The notes: generated by a model not told the origin, from the sequence alone. DNA of 64,000 nt from Oscillospiraceae bacterium (GCA_003514385.1 DOQR01000009.1:160716-224715), one strand, 5' to 3'; positions 1-9,071 are shown, numbered from the stretch's first letter. Made by a program: numbers and translations.

Positions 1-138
1 GGCTGTAAGGCTTGCCTTGAAATCGGCGACATACTGCTTTTTGAGCCCCTCCCATTCGGCGAATTCTTCTTCGCTCAGATCCCTCTCCTGCGACAGGTGA
101 TAGAGATCGTTCATGCGCTTTATCTCTTCTTTTTTCAT
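1..138 (-). CDS. DUF896 family protein (3' end cut by window edge)
   Basis: The visible 46 codons begin MKKEEIKRMNDLYHLSQ and continue through a segment reading LSEEEFAEWEGLKKQY. This matches the small helical DUF896 (UPF0291/YnzC-like) family: an N-terminal helix, a loop with acidic residues, then a second helix ending near a YxxxF segment. Family members are about 60-80 residues, have no known enzymatic activity and are common in Firmicutes. The start is the ATG at 138, preceded by a GGAGG ribosome-binding site. A TTGACT-17-TATAAT promoter lies just upstream, so the gene is divergent from rplM. The C-terminus is outside the window. Confidence 0.75.
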   Translation of the reverse strand, partial: MKKEEIKRMNDLYHLSQERDLSEEEFAEWEGLKKQYVADFKASLTA

Positions 139-169
139 GTCTGCCTCCGTGAGCTTATATAATACATTT

Positions 170-198
170 ATTATATACTATGCCGGGGATAAAGTCAA
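170..198 (-). promoter_or_regulatory. sigma-A promoter of the DUF896 gene
   Basis: Read on the minus strand, TTGACT (198-193) and TATAAT (175-170) are separated by exactly 17 bp and sit about 30 bp upstream of the DUF896 start codon. Confidence 0.7.
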
Positions 199-341
199 TT
201 TGAGCGGTAGATTGTCGATTTTATCGCGCTATCGGCAAAATTTTTTCGTAAATCATAAGCGAGCAAATGGTATGAAAAAACGAGAAAACTTGAGAAAAAC
301 GGAGATAGCAAAACATAAATTAAAATTTGAAGAAAAAGTGC

Positions 342-370
342 TTGACAAGCATAGAGCGATGTGGTAATAT
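342..370 (+). promoter_or_regulatory. sigma-A promoter of rplM-rpsI
   Basis: A perfect TTGACA (342-347), a 17-bp spacer and TAATAT (365-370). The expected start of transcription leaves only about 25 nt of leader before the rplM start, so there is no room for a structured L13 leader. Confidence 0.8.
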
Positions 371-402
371 ATCGTAGCATTAAGAAATCGGAGGTAACAA
401 GT

Positions 403-831
403 ATGTCAACTTATATGCCCAAAGCGGGCGACATCACCCGTAAGTGGTATGTCATCGATGCTGCCGGTAAGCCTCTCGGCAAGGTAGCAGTTCAGGCTGC
501 CGTCCTTCTTCGCGGCAAGCATAAGCCCACATTCGCTCCTCACGCCGACTGCGGCGATCATGTAATCATCATCAACGCTGAGAAGGCTGTCCTCACCGGC
601 AACAAGCTCAACCAGAAGATGTATTATCATCACACCGGCTATATCGGCAACATGAAAGAGGTCAAGTACAGCACCCTCATGAAGACAAAGCCCGAGTTCG
701 CTGTCGAGCTTGCAGTTAAGGGTATGCTGCCCGATTCTACTCTGGGCCGCACCGCTCTGACCAGACTCCGCGTTTACAGAGGCGCTGAGCACAAGCACGA
801 AGCACAGAAGCCCGAAGAGTGGGCTCTTTAA
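403..831 (+). CDS. rplM: 50S ribosomal protein L13
   Basis: L13 is an early-assembly protein of the large ribosomal subunit. The 142-residue product begins [20 protein letters not shown] and carries the family hallmarks: a [18 protein letters not shown] segment near the N-terminus, the [14 protein letters not shown] segment, and MLPDSTLGR followed by [17 protein letters not shown] at the end. An in-frame ATG at 361 would lie inside the promoter. The start is therefore the ATG at 403, which has GGAGG seven bases upstream. It is cotranscribed with rpsI, 19 bp downstream, the usual rplM-rpsI pair. Confidence 0.97.
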   Translation: MSTYMPKAGDITRKWYVIDAAGKPLGKVAVQAAVLLRGKHKPTFAPHADCGDHVIIINAEKAVLTGNKLNQKMYYHHTGYIGNMKEVKYSTLMKTKPEFAVELAVKGMLPDSTLGRTALTRLRVYRGAEHKHEAQKPEEWAL

Positions 832-850
832 TGAAGGGAGGCAATAAATA

Positions 851-1249
851 ATGTACGATTCAGTTCCTTACTTCTACGGCACAGGCCGCAGAAAGAAATC
901 AGTCGCCAGAGTCCGTCTTTATGCCGGCACCGGCAAGATCATCATCAACGACAGAGAGATTGACAATTATTTCGGCCTTGAGACCCTCAAGCTCATCGTC
1001 CGCCAGCCTCTCGCTCTTACAGGCACCAGCGAAAAGCTCGATGTCATCTGCCGCGTCAACGGCGGTGGCGTGACCGGCCAGGCAGGTGCTATCCGCCACG
1101 GTATCTCCAGAGCGCTCCTTCAGTATGATGCAGAGCTTCGCCCCGCACTCAAGAAGGCAGGCTTCCTGACCAGAGACCCGAGAATGACCGAAAGAAAGAA
1201 ATACGGTCTCAAGGGCGCTCGCCGTGCACCCCAGTTCTCGAAGCGCTGA
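851..1249 (+). CDS. rpsI: 30S ribosomal protein S9
   Basis: S9 is a small-subunit head protein whose basic C-terminal tail reaches the P-site tRNA. The product of 132 residues opens with [21 protein letters not shown] and ends in [17 protein letters not shown], with the conserved terminal SKR. The ATG at 851 follows a GGGAGG ribosome-binding site. It is the second and last gene of the rplM operon, and a rho-independent terminator follows about 30 bp after the stop. Confidence 0.97.
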   Translation: MYDSVPYFYGTGRRKKSVARVRLYAGTGKIIINDREIDNYFGLETLKLIVRQPLALTGTSEKLDVICRVNGGGVTGQAGAIRHGISRALLQYDAELRPALKKAGFLTRDPRMTERKKYGLKGARRAPQFSKR

Positions 1250-1278
1250 ATTTTTACCGCTTACAAGACGAATATCAG

Positions 1279-1310
1279 CTCCCGGGCAGCATTGCTGTTC
1301 GGGAGTTTTT
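1279..1310 (+). terminator. rho-independent terminator after rpsI
   Basis: A stem beginning CTCCCG and closing CGGGAG (1279-1305) is followed directly by TTTTT. Confidence 0.8.
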
Positions 1311-1382
1311 CTGCATTTTTGAAGGGCTTTTTGTGCCCGGTAGCTTTTTTTGGAGGCAAACTCTCGAGTTTGCGGCTATTTC

Positions 1383-1410
1383 TTGAAAAATCAATGCGTT
1401 ATGATATAAT
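1383..1410 (+). promoter_or_regulatory. sigma-A promoter of the lipoprotein gene
   Basis: TTGAAA (1383-1388), 16-bp spacer, TATAAT (1405-1410). A perfect small inverted repeat (1356-1373, 8-bp arms) lies just upstream. Confidence 0.65.
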
Positions 1411-1535
1411 TAATATTGAGAAATGAGCTTATAAAGGAGTGACTTGTTCGGAACAGAAAATATAACGGACATAAGAGAACCGAAGCCCTTGCTCTTTTGG
1501 CGCAGTGCGGCATATTAAGGAAAGGTAACAGGAAA

Positions 1536-2906
1536 ATGAAAAAGCGCTTTATTTCTTTTGCACTCGTGTGCATTCTCTTGCTGATTTTTCCCGCGTGCTC
1601 ATCGAAACAGAACAATGACTACGGAGGCGATCCTATGGAATTTAAAAGCTTTAAGCTGACGGAGAACAACTGCTCGGCACAGAACGCCGTGTATGAGGGA
1701 TGCAAAACAGAGGACGGAGTACATCTTGAGTATTATATGAGCTCGAACGACTGGGATAACGAGCTGTCCTGCTTTGTCGAATCCCGCGACGTCATCCGCT
1801 CGGTTGACGGGGACGAGAATCTCTACCGCGAGGTGTGCGCCCTGTTCGGAAATTGCAGAATAGATGAATGGGCGGGCTTCCGAGGCGCAAATCCCCCCGA
1901 TGTTCTCGACGGAAGCTCGATGAGCTTTTCTGCTGTCTTGGCGGACGGAACGGAGATTGAGGCGAGCGGGAGCAATAACTTCCCGAAAAATTACCAAACA
2001 TTAAGAGCCGGGATTAACAGGCTGATAACCTCGAATAAAATAAGAAGCACCGAGTTTTCCGAAGGGAGCTATGCGATTTCGCTGCCCAAAAGTTGGGTAG
2101 GTGTAGTCAGCGCCAGTTTTTCGGAGGGCATGGTGGCGTTTTCCGTCGATAAAACGGACGGCAATGAGCTCACGTTCTTTATAATCGATACCGGCAACGG
2201 CTATTCCTCGGACTCATACAAGGGCAGAGTGGAAGTGGGGCGGCTTGTTTCGGACGAAAACACCCTGTTTGTTACGGCGCGCGACCATTATCGGATAAAC
2301 GCATACTCGGAAAAAGTTTCCGAGGCCGCGCTTGCGCTTTGGGAGACCTATGAGAGCGACAAGCGAGAAATAATAGAAAGCCTGCACGGCATAAACGGGT
2401 ATGAGCTTTATCCCGAGGACGGGTCTATTCTGCATGAGACCGACGCGCGGGATTTGGCGGATAAGGCGCGAAGCCTCTGGCTGACTCTGAATTTTGCGGG
2501 CGAGTATTCTGCCGGGGAGAAGCCCGTGACAATAAGATTCAGAAAGTATATTCCAATGTTCCCCCAATACCGGTATGTGACCACGATGGAAGAGGTTCGC
2601 AAAAAATTTTTAGAGGTCTTTTCCGAGGAGTTTACAGATAAAATACTGAGCCAAGCTGTCGCCGACAGGGATTTGATAGAGCATAACGACAACATATATG
2701 TAGCATATAAGAAAAACGACGGCGAAGTCTCCTATAACAGCTGGATGCATCACGTCGAGGATGACGGCAACGGGAATTTCACGGTTGTTATGGCCGTAAG
2801 AAAACGCTCGGTTGACGATATCATCTATGTCAAGCTGCCGACAGGGAAAAATGCGGAGGGAAAGTTCGTGTTTACCGATTACCCCTATTGGGATAAATCA
2901 AAATAA
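1536..2906 (+). CDS. putative lipoprotein of unknown function
   Basis: I do not recognise this family. The 456-residue product starts with a lipoprotein signal: basic MKKR, a hydrophobic stretch, then FPAC with Cys21 followed by SSKQ. It is probably an extracytoplasmic lipid-anchored protein. The mature part is mixed alpha/beta, rich in Asp, Glu and Tyr, with no cysteine or histidine cluster suggesting an active site. A segment around FRKYIPMFPQYRYVTTMEEV starts a C-terminal region of about 110 residues that resembles the small beta-rich domains seen in Clostridial lipoproteins; this is only an impression. The start is the ATG at 1536, with GGAAAGG upstream. An alternative start at 1497 lies before that site and would spoil the signal peptide. 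The gene stands alone between its own promoter and the reductase promoter. Confidence 0.6.
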   Translation: MKKRFISFALVCILLLIFPACSSKQNNDYGGDPMEFKSFKLTENNCSAQNAVYEGCKTEDGVHLEYYMSSNDWDNELSCFVESRDVIRSVDGDENLYREVCALFGNCRIDEWAGFRGANPPDVLDGSSMSFSAVLADGTEIEASGSNNFPKNYQTLRAGINRLITSNKIRSTEFSEGSYAISLPKSWVGVVSASFSEGMVAFSVDKTDGNELTFFIIDTGNGYSSDSYKGRVEVGRLVSDENTLFVTARDHYRINAYSEKVSEAALALWETYESDKREIIESLHGINGYELYPEDGSILHETDARDLADKARSLWLTLNFAGEYSAGEKPVTIRFRKYIPMFPQYRYVTTMEEVRKKFLEVFSEEFTDKILSQAVADRDLIEHNDNIYVAYKKNDGEVSYNSWMHHVEDDGNGNFTVVMAVRKRSVDDIIYVKLPTGKNAEGKFVFTDYPYWDKSK

Positions 2907-2944
2907 TTCTCGCGGACATACTCCGCAGGGAACGAAAAGTTTTC

Positions 2945-2973
2945 TTGTAAATCGCCGCTCTGCGTGATATAAT
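2945..2973 (+). promoter_or_regulatory. sigma-A promoter of the ketopantoate reductase-like gene
   Basis: TTGTAA (2945-2950), 17-bp spacer, TATAAT (2968-2973), about 35 bp before the start codon. Confidence 0.7.
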
Positions 2974-3008
2974 CATATCGATAAAAATTTATCAAAGAGG
3001 GGATTTTT

Positions 3009-4028
3009 ATGAAAACCGCAATTTACGGCGCGGGGTCGCTGGGCACCGTGCTTGGCGCATATCTCGCAAAGGCGGGCGTGGATGTCGATCTTATCACGCG
3101 CAACCGCGAGCACGTCGAGGCTCTCAACAGAGACGGCGCAAAGATAATCGGCACCGTCAATATGACCGTGCCCGTCCACGCGCTGACTCCCGACGAGATG
3201 ACCGAAAAATACGAGCTGATAATCCTGCTGACAAAGCAGCTCGACAATGTCAATGTTTTAAAGAATCTTCAGAAGAATATGACCGACGACTGCATCGTCT
3301 GCACGCTTCAGAACGGACTGCCGGAGCTCTCGGTCTCCGAGGTCGTCGGCGAGGACAGAACGATGGGCTGCACCGTCGCATGGGGTGCAACGCTCCACGG
3401 CAAGGGTGTGTCGGAGCTCACAAGCGAGCCCGACAGCATGAGCTTCGGTCTCGGCAGAATGAACGGTCATAAGGACGACAAACTCATGCAGGTTAAGGCG
3501 CTGCTTGAGAAGATGTGCCCCGTCGAGGTTGAGGATAACTTCATGGGCGTCCGCTGGTCGAAGCTGCTCATCAACGCCGCGTTCAGCGGCATGTCCGCAG
3601 TTATCGGCGGCACCTTCGGCGATGCCGCGGAGAACAAGACCTCCCGTGTCTGCTGTCAGAACCTTATAAAAGAGTGCATCGATGTTGCCGCGGCGGCGGG
3701 AATAAAAATCGAGCCGGTTCAGGGCAAGGATATAGTGAAGCTCCTCGACTACAAGGGCAACGGCATAAAGAAAAAGATATCCTTTGCGCTCATCCCGATT
3801 TGCATCAAGAAGCACAGGCTCTTAAAGGCGAGTATGCTCCAGGACCTTGAAAAGGGCAAGAAGTGCGAGGTTGACGCGATAAACGGCGTTGTCTGCGCCT
3901 ACGGCAGAAAGTACGGCGTGCCCACCCCCTATAACGACAAGGTCTGCGAGATAATCCACGGCATTGAGGACGGCAAGTATACATACACATTCGACAACGT
4001 AAAGCTGTTCGCCAACCTGCCGAAATAA
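3009..4028 (+). CDS. ketopantoate reductase family protein
   Basis: The 339-residue product has the two-domain layout of 2-dehydropantoate 2-reductase (PanE/ApbA). An N-terminal Rossmann fold begins AIYGAGSLGTVLGAYLAKAG with the GxGxxG motif at residues 7-12, and the LLTKQLDN segment follows. TLQNGLP is the family's substrate-site stretch. The C-terminal helical domain contains RWSKLLINAAFSGMSAV and a late MLQDLEKGKKCEVDAINGVV segment, the usual region of the catalytic Lys/Ser/Glu set. PanE reduces ketopantoate to pantoate with NADPH in coenzyme A synthesis. No other pan genes are nearby and the family has members with other substrates, so the exact reaction is not fixed. Single gene with its own promoter and terminator. 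Confidence 0.85.
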   Translation: MKTAIYGAGSLGTVLGAYLAKAGVDVDLITRNREHVEALNRDGAKIIGTVNMTVPVHALTPDEMTEKYELIILLTKQLDNVNVLKNLQKNMTDDCIVCTLQNGLPELSVSEVVGEDRTMGCTVAWGATLHGKGVSELTSEPDSMSFGLGRMNGHKDDKLMQVKALLEKMCPVEVEDNFMGVRWSKLLINAAFSGMSAVIGGTFGDAAENKTSRVCCQNLIKECIDVAAAAGIKIEPVQGKDIVKLLDYKGNGIKKKISFALIPICIKKHRLLKASMLQDLEKGKKCEVDAINGVVCAYGRKYGVPTPYNDKVCEIIHGIEDGKYTYTFDNVKLFANLPK

Positions 4029-4056
4029 GAGGCATATTCGGCATAAACCAAATAAC

Positions 4057-4087
4057 AAACCCCGACTATGATTTGTAGTCGGGGTTT
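4057..4087. terminator. hairpin terminator after the reductase gene
   Basis: A 12-bp perfect stem (AAACCCCGACTA at 4057-4068, TAGTCGGGGTTT at 4076-4087) with a 7-nt loop. The A/T ends suit termination in either direction. Confidence 0.7.
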
Positions 4088-4462
4088 ATGCTGTTCTGCC
4101 ACGCAGAATTGCAGATGGTACGGGATGCCGAAATGTGCGTAGAAGCACGTTGTTTGTCTATCGCCCGAGCTGTAGCAAAGTAAAAGTAAGTGATTCAACT
4201 GATTTTTGTAATCAGACTTTCAATAGCCACGACGCAGTGTTTGAAAGCTTTCTTAGGGGAGCGAGGGAACGGCTTGCGAAGCAAGACGCACGAGCCCGTA
4301 TTGTTTGAGCGAAGCGAGTTTACGGGCGAATGTGCCGAGCTGCTGACTGAGAGTCGCGGGCTGTGTACTGCGGCGCGGCGTTGCGGGTGTCGAGCGGGAA
4401 CGGCTCGTTTGCTTTTCTTTTGCAGGTGTTTTCTTTTTCAAATAAAAAGAAAATGCCGAAAC
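4088..4462. other. non-coding stretch, no gene found
   Basis: This stretch lies between two terminators and has no ribosome-binding site with a convincing reading frame. It is rich in short imperfect inverted repeats (for example around 4256-4330, where GAACGGCTTGCGAAGCAAG recurs in altered form near 4400). It looks like decayed intergenic repeat DNA rather than a broken gene. Confidence 0.5.
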
Positions 4463-4718
4463 GCGGGTAGTATACATCCTTTGATTAGAGTGCGTAGCGA
4501 AGGAGAAACTAATTATCAATGAATTACAATTGCTAAACCCTGTATCGGCTGCGCCGATAGCGGACAGCCGCAAGGGCTGTCCCTACGGTCGGTAAAATCA
4601 AAGATCCCGTGCCGCTTGCGCGGCATCGGTGCGTCGAGGTCGCCGCACCCTACAAAATACGAGACAATAAGTCACTACAAATTTCGCGAGCGAATAATAT
4701 CCGCCCGCATTGTATATG
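4463..4718. repeat. degenerate interspersed repeat, copy A
   Basis: The left edge (from GCGGGTAGTATACATC at 4463 to GCGAAGG near 4503) and the right edge (TTTCGCGAGCG and ATATCCGCCC, about 4683-4706) are recognisably the same as the edges of a second copy near 26346-26484. Between the edges copy A carries an extra segment with three small hairpins, the clearest being GGACAGCC/GGCTGTCC at 4562-4582. Non-coding on both strands. Confidence 0.55.
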
Positions 4719-4752
4719 TTTTATTTATTGCTTTGAGCAAAACAAAACTAAT

Positions 4753-4797
4753 CCCTCAGTCTACGCTTCGCGTATCCAGCTCTCCTACAGGGGAGCC
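4753..4797. repeat. CCCTCAGTC-type palindromic repeat, copy A
   Basis: This begins CCCTCAGTCT and ends CAGGGGAGCC. It aligns over its whole 45 bases, with about ten mismatches, to 26299-26343. The end is a degenerate version of a perfect palindrome in the second copy. Confidence 0.6.
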
Positions 4798-4855
4798 AAA
4801 ATAGATTCTGCGACAAGTCCCAATTTATTACTCCGTATAATCGCATTATATATAC

Positions 4856-4887
4856 AAAAAGTCCCAGCAGATACCACTGTCGGGACT
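4856..4887 (-). terminator. terminator of the Asp23-FakA-RecG transcript
   Basis: On the minus strand, AGTCCCGACAG pairs with CTGCTGGGACT and is followed by TTTTT. It lies about 40 bp past the recG stop codon. Confidence 0.75.
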
Positions 4888-4928
4888 GAAACTGTTTATA
4901 AACACTTGCTTGGTACAATACGGATTTT

Positions 4929-6971
4929 TCAATTCATTCCTGCGCTTCCGACTGCGTCGAAAAGCCGCTGAATCTCATTTTTCAGAGCCGCGCTCTCGGG
5001 CGATGAAAGCTCCGGGTCGCGCGCTATAATTTCTCTTGCCGCTCTCTGCGTCTCTTCGAGCGTGCTCCTGTCTTCGAGCATGTCTGCGATTTTCATCTCG
5101 GGCAGTCCGTGCTGGCGCGAGCCGAAAAATTCGCCCGGACCGCGCAGCTTGAGGTCTTCGTCCGCAATTTTGAATCCGTCTGTCGTCGTCTCCATGACCT
5201 TCATGCGCCGCTGCGCCGTGTCATTTTTGGCGTCCGTGATGAGGATGCAGGTGGATTTATATTGCCCACGCCCGATTCTCCCTCGGAGCTGGTGAAGCTG
5301 AGAGAGCCCGAATCGCTCGGCGTTTTCTATAACCATAATTACGGCGTTCGGCACGTCAACGCCGACCTCGATGACTGTTGTCGAGACGAGCAACTGCGTT
5401 TCGCCTTTGGAGAACGACTCCATAACTTTTTTCTTGTCCACGCTCTTCATCTTGCCGTGCATCAGCCCGACCGTGTAGCCGCGGAAATCGCCGCGCTGTA
5501 GTTCGTCGGCGTATTTCACGGCGGAGGCGAGTTCCGTGTCGCTCTCGCCCTCGTCAACGAGCGGGCAGATTATATATCCCTGCCGCCCCGCATCGAGGTG
5601 CTTTTTTACATAGTTATATGCCCTTTGACGCAGTTCCGAGGTGACGGCGTAAGTCTCGATTTTCTGCCTGCCGGGCGGCAGCTCGTCGAGAATTGATATG
5701 TCCAGCTCGCCGTAGATTATCAGCGCCAGAGTGCGCGGAATGGGCGTTGCCGACATGACATAGAGATGCGGATTCTCGCCCTTTTCGCCGAGTGCGTTTC
5801 TTTGCTCGACGCCGAAACGGTGCTGCTCGTCGGTTATGACGAGCGCGAGGGACTTGAACTCAACATCCGACTGGATTATTGCGTGAGTGCCGATGAGCAG
5901 GTCGATTTCGCCCGCCTTGAGGGCTGCTTTTTTTCGCCTTTTCTGCGCAGCGGTGTCCGACCCTGTGAGCAGTTCGACATTTATTCCGCAGCCCTCAAAG
6001 AGCTTCAAGAAAGTTTTATAGTGCTGTTCGGCGAGCACCTCCGTGGGCGCCATGAGAGCCGACTGCATAGAATTCTTAGCCGCCGAATAGACGAGCGCGG
6101 CGGCGACCGCGGTTTTGCCCGAGCCGACATCTCCCTGGAGCAGTCGGTTCATTTGCCTGCCGCTCATCATGTCCCGCATGGCTTCTTTTACCGCTCTGCG
6201 CTGTGCACCGGTCGGTGAGAAGGGGAGATGCGAAAAATATTCGTCGCTGAAATCGTGCTCTATTATCGCGCCCGCGTTCTTCTGAGTCTGCGAGCGCATT
6301 TTTTCAAGCCCGAGCTGTAATATTAACAGCTCTTCGAATATCAGCCTGCGCCGTGCCTCTTCGAGATAATCCGGGCTCTTCGGAAAATGAATGTTCCAAA
6401 GTGAATCCGGCAGATTCATCAGGCAGTATTTTTCGCGCAGCCATAGCGGAATCGGGTCAACAAGCTCGTCCCGGCACTCAGTCAGCGCCGTGCGGACGAG
6501 CTTCTCTATCATCTTTGAGTTGAGTCCGTGCGTCTGAGGATAAATCGGTCTTATCCTGTCCGCGCCCTCGGCGGGTTCTATTTCCGGCGAGTTCATCTCC
6601 TTGCGGTAAAGGTTGCCGCCGACTCGACCGAAGAACAGAAACTCGTCGCCCTCGGTGAGCTTTTCCGCCGCAAAGCGGCTGTTAAAAATGGTGATGCCCA
6701 TTATTCCGCTGCCGTCGGTGATCTCCGTCTTGTAAAGTGTCAAACCTTTACGAATGAGACTTTTGCGCACTGGCGAGCCTACAATGCCTTTTATACAGCA
6801 TATCTCGCCTATTTGCGCCTCGTTTATATTTTTTATCCGGCTCCAGTCCTCGTAGACGCGCGGATAGAGACGCACGAGGGCGTTGACATCAGAGACGCCA
6901 AGCCGCGACAGCATCGCGGCGCGCCTCTCGCCAACGCCCTTTAAGTATTTTATATCAGTATCGAGCTTCAT
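4929..6971 (-). CDS. recG: ATP-dependent DNA helicase RecG
   Basis: RecG is a monomeric superfamily 2 helicase that reverses stalled replication forks and remodels branched DNA. The product of 680 residues is of normal length. An N-terminal wedge/OB domain includes LKGVGERRAAML and, near residue 60, the IKGIVGSPV strand. The helicase core has Walker A GDVGSGKT at residues 280-287, DEQH at 381-384, MSATPIPRT, and the C-terminal VGVDVPNA and QLHQLRGRIGRG motifs VI. The ending LRGPGEFFGSRQHGLP is the RecG-specific TRG-type region. The ATG lies one base after the fakA stop without a good ribosome-binding site, which suggests translational coupling. It is the last gene of the Asp23-FakA-RecG block. 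Confidence 0.96.
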   Translation of the reverse strand: MKLDTDIKYLKGVGERRAAMLSRLGVSDVNALVRLYPRVYEDWSRIKNINEAQIGEICCIKGIVGSPVRKSLIRKGLTLYKTEITDGSGIMGITIFNSRFAAEKLTEGDEFLFFGRVGGNLYRKEMNSPEIEPAEGADRIRPIYPQTHGLNSKMIEKLVRTALTECRDELVDPIPLWLREKYCLMNLPDSLWNIHFPKSPDYLEEARRRLIFEELLILQLGLEKMRSQTQKNAGAIIEHDFSDEYFSHLPFSPTGAQRRAVKEAMRDMMSGRQMNRLLQGDVGSGKTAVAAALVYSAAKNSMQSALMAPTEVLAEQHYKTFLKLFEGCGINVELLTGSDTAAQKRRKKAALKAGEIDLLIGTHAIIQSDVEFKSLALVITDEQHRFGVEQRNALGEKGENPHLYVMSATPIPRTLALIIYGELDISILDELPPGRQKIETYAVTSELRQRAYNYVKKHLDAGRQGYIICPLVDEGESDTELASAVKYADELQRGDFRGYTVGLMHGKMKSVDKKKVMESFSKGETQLLVSTTVIEVGVDVPNAVIMVIENAERFGLSQLHQLRGRIGRGQYKSTCILITDAKNDTAQRRMKVMETTTDGFKIADEDLKLRGPGEFFGSRQHGLPEMKIADMLEDRSTLEETQRAAREIIARDPELSSPESAALKNEIQRLFDAVGSAGMN

Positions 6972-6972
6972 C

Positions 6973-8616
6973 TTATTCGACCGAAATTATGAAATAGTAG
7001 ACGGGCTGACCGCCGTTTATAACAGAGACCTCGATATCCGAGCCGAACTTCGCGGTCAGCAGGGAGGCGAGCTCCTCGGCTTCCTCTTCGGTGGTGCCGT
7101 TGCCGTAGATCAGCGTGACGAGCGAGGAAGTTCCGCGCTTGAACAGGTGCTTTGTGACCTTGTACGCCGCCTGAATGACATTCGACTCGACGGTGGTTAT
7201 CTTGCCGTTTTCCATGCCGAGAATCTGACCCTCTTTGACGGACTGACCATCTATCGAGCTGTCGCGCGCGGCAAAGGTGACAAGGCCGGTTGAAATCTTC
7301 TCGGCGGCTTTCATCATCGCGAGATGATTCTCCTCCGCGGAGAGTGTGTCGTCAACGTTGAGCAGCGCGGCGATGCCCTGCGGAATGGTCTTTGTGTGCA
7401 GCACACGCACGTCGCGGTCGGTCAGGGGATCGACCTGTTCTGCCGCCATGATAATATTTTTGTTGTTGGGGAGAATATAGACATGCTCTGCGGGGGTCGC
7501 GAGAACCGCCTTGAGCAGATCGTCTGTGCTCGGGTTCATCGTCTGTCCGCCGCTGACTATCTGATCCGCGCCGAGCTCGGTGAACAGCTCGCACAGACCC
7601 TCGCCGGACGCGACCGCGACATAGCCGAACGGCTTCGTCGGCTCGACCGCCTTCATCGGCTCGGGCTGATCCTCGGGAGCCGCGCCCCACGAGGCATTCT
7701 GATGCTCCTGATGCATATTCTCAACTTTTATATTGGTCAGCTGACCATATTCAATGCCCTTCTGAATCGCCTTTCCGGGCGCGTTCGTGTGGACATGGAC
7801 GGTTATATTCTTTCCGTCATCCGTGACGGAGACGCACTCGCCGATAGCTTCGAGATATGCGCGCAGCTCGCGGATATCCTTGTCGCTCTCGCGGAGGGAG
7901 ATGAACTCCGCGCAGTAGGTGTAGCGGCTGTCTGCGGAGTGTTCGTCCGCTTTCTCTTCGCTTTTCGCTTCCTCCGCCTCGTCGGCGTCAAGGTTCACTT
8001 CCTTGCCGTGGAACACATCGGACATCGCGGTGAAAATGCAGACAAGTCCGCTGCCGCCTGCGTCAACGACGCCTGCTTTTTTGAGCACGGGGAGGATATT
8101 CGGCGTGTCGGCAAGGGCGGCTTTCGCGCCCTCGAGACCGATGTCAAACACCTTGACCGCGTCCGTCTCGCCGTCGTTCACTGCCTTGCGGGCATACTCG
8201 GACGCCGTGCGGATAACGGTGAGAATTGTGCCCTCGGTGGGCTTCATGACTGCTTTATATGCCGAGGAACTGCCATGCTCGAGCGCGGAGGCTATCGCTG
8301 CACCGTCAGCCTCGTCAAGACCCTTGAGCCCCTTGGAAATTCCGCGGAATATGAGCGAGAGGATAACGCCGGAGTTGCCTCTTGCGCCGCGCAGCAGACC
8401 TGAAGCCACACAGCTTGCAACAGCCGAGACGCTCTCGCTGTCATCCTTGACCCTGACCTCGCGCGAGGCGTTGGTTATGGTCATGGACATATTTGTGCCG
8501 GTATCGCCGTCAGGCACGGGAAAGACGTTGAGTGCGTCTATCTCCTGGCGGTGAGAAGTGATCATTTGCGCCGCGTATATAACAGCGTTGCGCAGAATTG
8601 CTCCTGTGATTGTCAT
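6973..8616 (-). CDS. fakA: FakA/YloV-family fatty acid kinase (DAK2 domain)
   Basis: The 547-residue product opens with a DAK2 (dihydroxyacetone kinase-like) domain: ALNVFPVPDGDTGTNMSMTI supplies the phosphate/metal-binding aspartates, and VASGLLRGARGNSGVILSLI is the lid segment. A middle domain has the HVHTNAPGKAIQKGIEYG stretch, and a C-terminal DegV-like region carries NPSTDDLLKAV and VYILPNNKNIIMAAEQ. FakA phosphorylates fatty acids bound to a FakB partner, feeding exogenous acyl chains to PlsX/PlsY. No FakB is in the window, though plsY is at 41.6 kb. The order Asp23 (YloU)-YloV-RecG matches the conserved Firmicutes cluster. The start follows GGGGAGG. Confidence 0.9.
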   Translation of the reverse strand: MTITGAILRNAVIYAAQMITSHRQEIDALNVFPVPDGDTGTNMSMTITNASREVRVKDDSESVSAVASCVASGLLRGARGNSGVILSLIFRGISKGLKGLDEADGAAIASALEHGSSSAYKAVMKPTEGTILTVIRTASEYARKAVNDGETDAVKVFDIGLEGAKAALADTPNILPVLKKAGVVDAGGSGLVCIFTAMSDVFHGKEVNLDADEAEEAKSEEKADEHSADSRYTYCAEFISLRESDKDIRELRAYLEAIGECVSVTDDGKNITVHVHTNAPGKAIQKGIEYGQLTNIKVENMHQEHQNASWGAAPEDQPEPMKAVEPTKPFGYVAVASGEGLCELFTELGADQIVSGGQTMNPSTDDLLKAVLATPAEHVYILPNNKNIIMAAEQVDPLTDRDVRVLHTKTIPQGIAALLNVDDTLSAEENHLAMMKAAEKISTGLVTFAARDSSIDGQSVKEGQILGMENGKITTVESNVIQAAYKVTKHLFKRGTSSLVTLIYGNGTTEEEAEELASLLTAKFGSDIEVSVINGGQPVYYFIISVE

Positions 8617-8663
8617 TTATTTTCCTCCCCGGACAGCCGTTGTCAGGCGGCCGTAAATCGGTT

Positions 8664-9020
8664 TTATTCGTTCTTCATTCCGTCAACATAGACATTGACT
8701 GCGTGAACCTCAAGTCCCGTAGCCTCTTCGACTGTGTATCTGACTTTGTTGACGATGCTCTGGCATATGGCGGATATGTTGACTCCGTAGGACACGATTA
8801 TGTGCAGGTCAACAATAAGACCCTCGCCGTCCTTGCGCACGGAGATGCCCTGGTCGGCGAAATGACCGTTCTTGTTGAGAACAGCGCGCAGACCCTGGCG
8901 CATATTGCTGTTGGCCATGCCCGCAACTCCGAAGCAAGAGGAGGCGGCATTGCCGATGAGGGACGCGAAATAGGGCTGAGATATCTCGATAACGCCGAGA
9001 TGATTTTCAAGTCTTATCAA
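8664..9020 (-). CDS. Asp23/Gls24 family envelope stress protein (YloU-like)
   Basis: With the start used here the product has 118 residues, beginning (M)IRLENHLGVIEISQPYFASL, the normal N-terminus of Asp23/Gls24 small proteins. These sit near the membrane and are linked to cell-envelope stress. The start is TTG at 9020, with GGGAGGA six bases upstream. The upstream ATG at 9068 would give 16 extra residues. It has no ribosome-binding site and lies only four bases from a TATAAT box (9077-9072), so it is probably not transcribed. Conserved features include the NAASSCFGVAGMA helix and the VDLHIIVSYGVNI strand. It is first in the Asp23-FakA-RecG unit. Confidence 0.88.
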   Translation of the reverse strand: MIRLENHLGVIEISQPYFASLIGNAASSCFGVAGMANSNMRQGLRAVLNKNGHFADQGISVRKDGEGLIVDLHIIVSYGVNISAICQSIVNKVRYTVEEATGLEVHAVNVYVDGMKNE

Positions 9021-9071
9021 GGAAAGTCCTCCCTTCAAAAATGAGAAGTCAAACTGGTTGTCCATCAATTT

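Noticed and set aside
4190..4573. Two overlapping open frames of about 106-110 codons (one on each strand) in the 4.1-4.9 kb gap
   Set aside because: They run through hairpin-rich repeat DNA, have no ribosome-binding site, and their translations are low-quality Arg/Ser/Cys strings; treated as non-coding.
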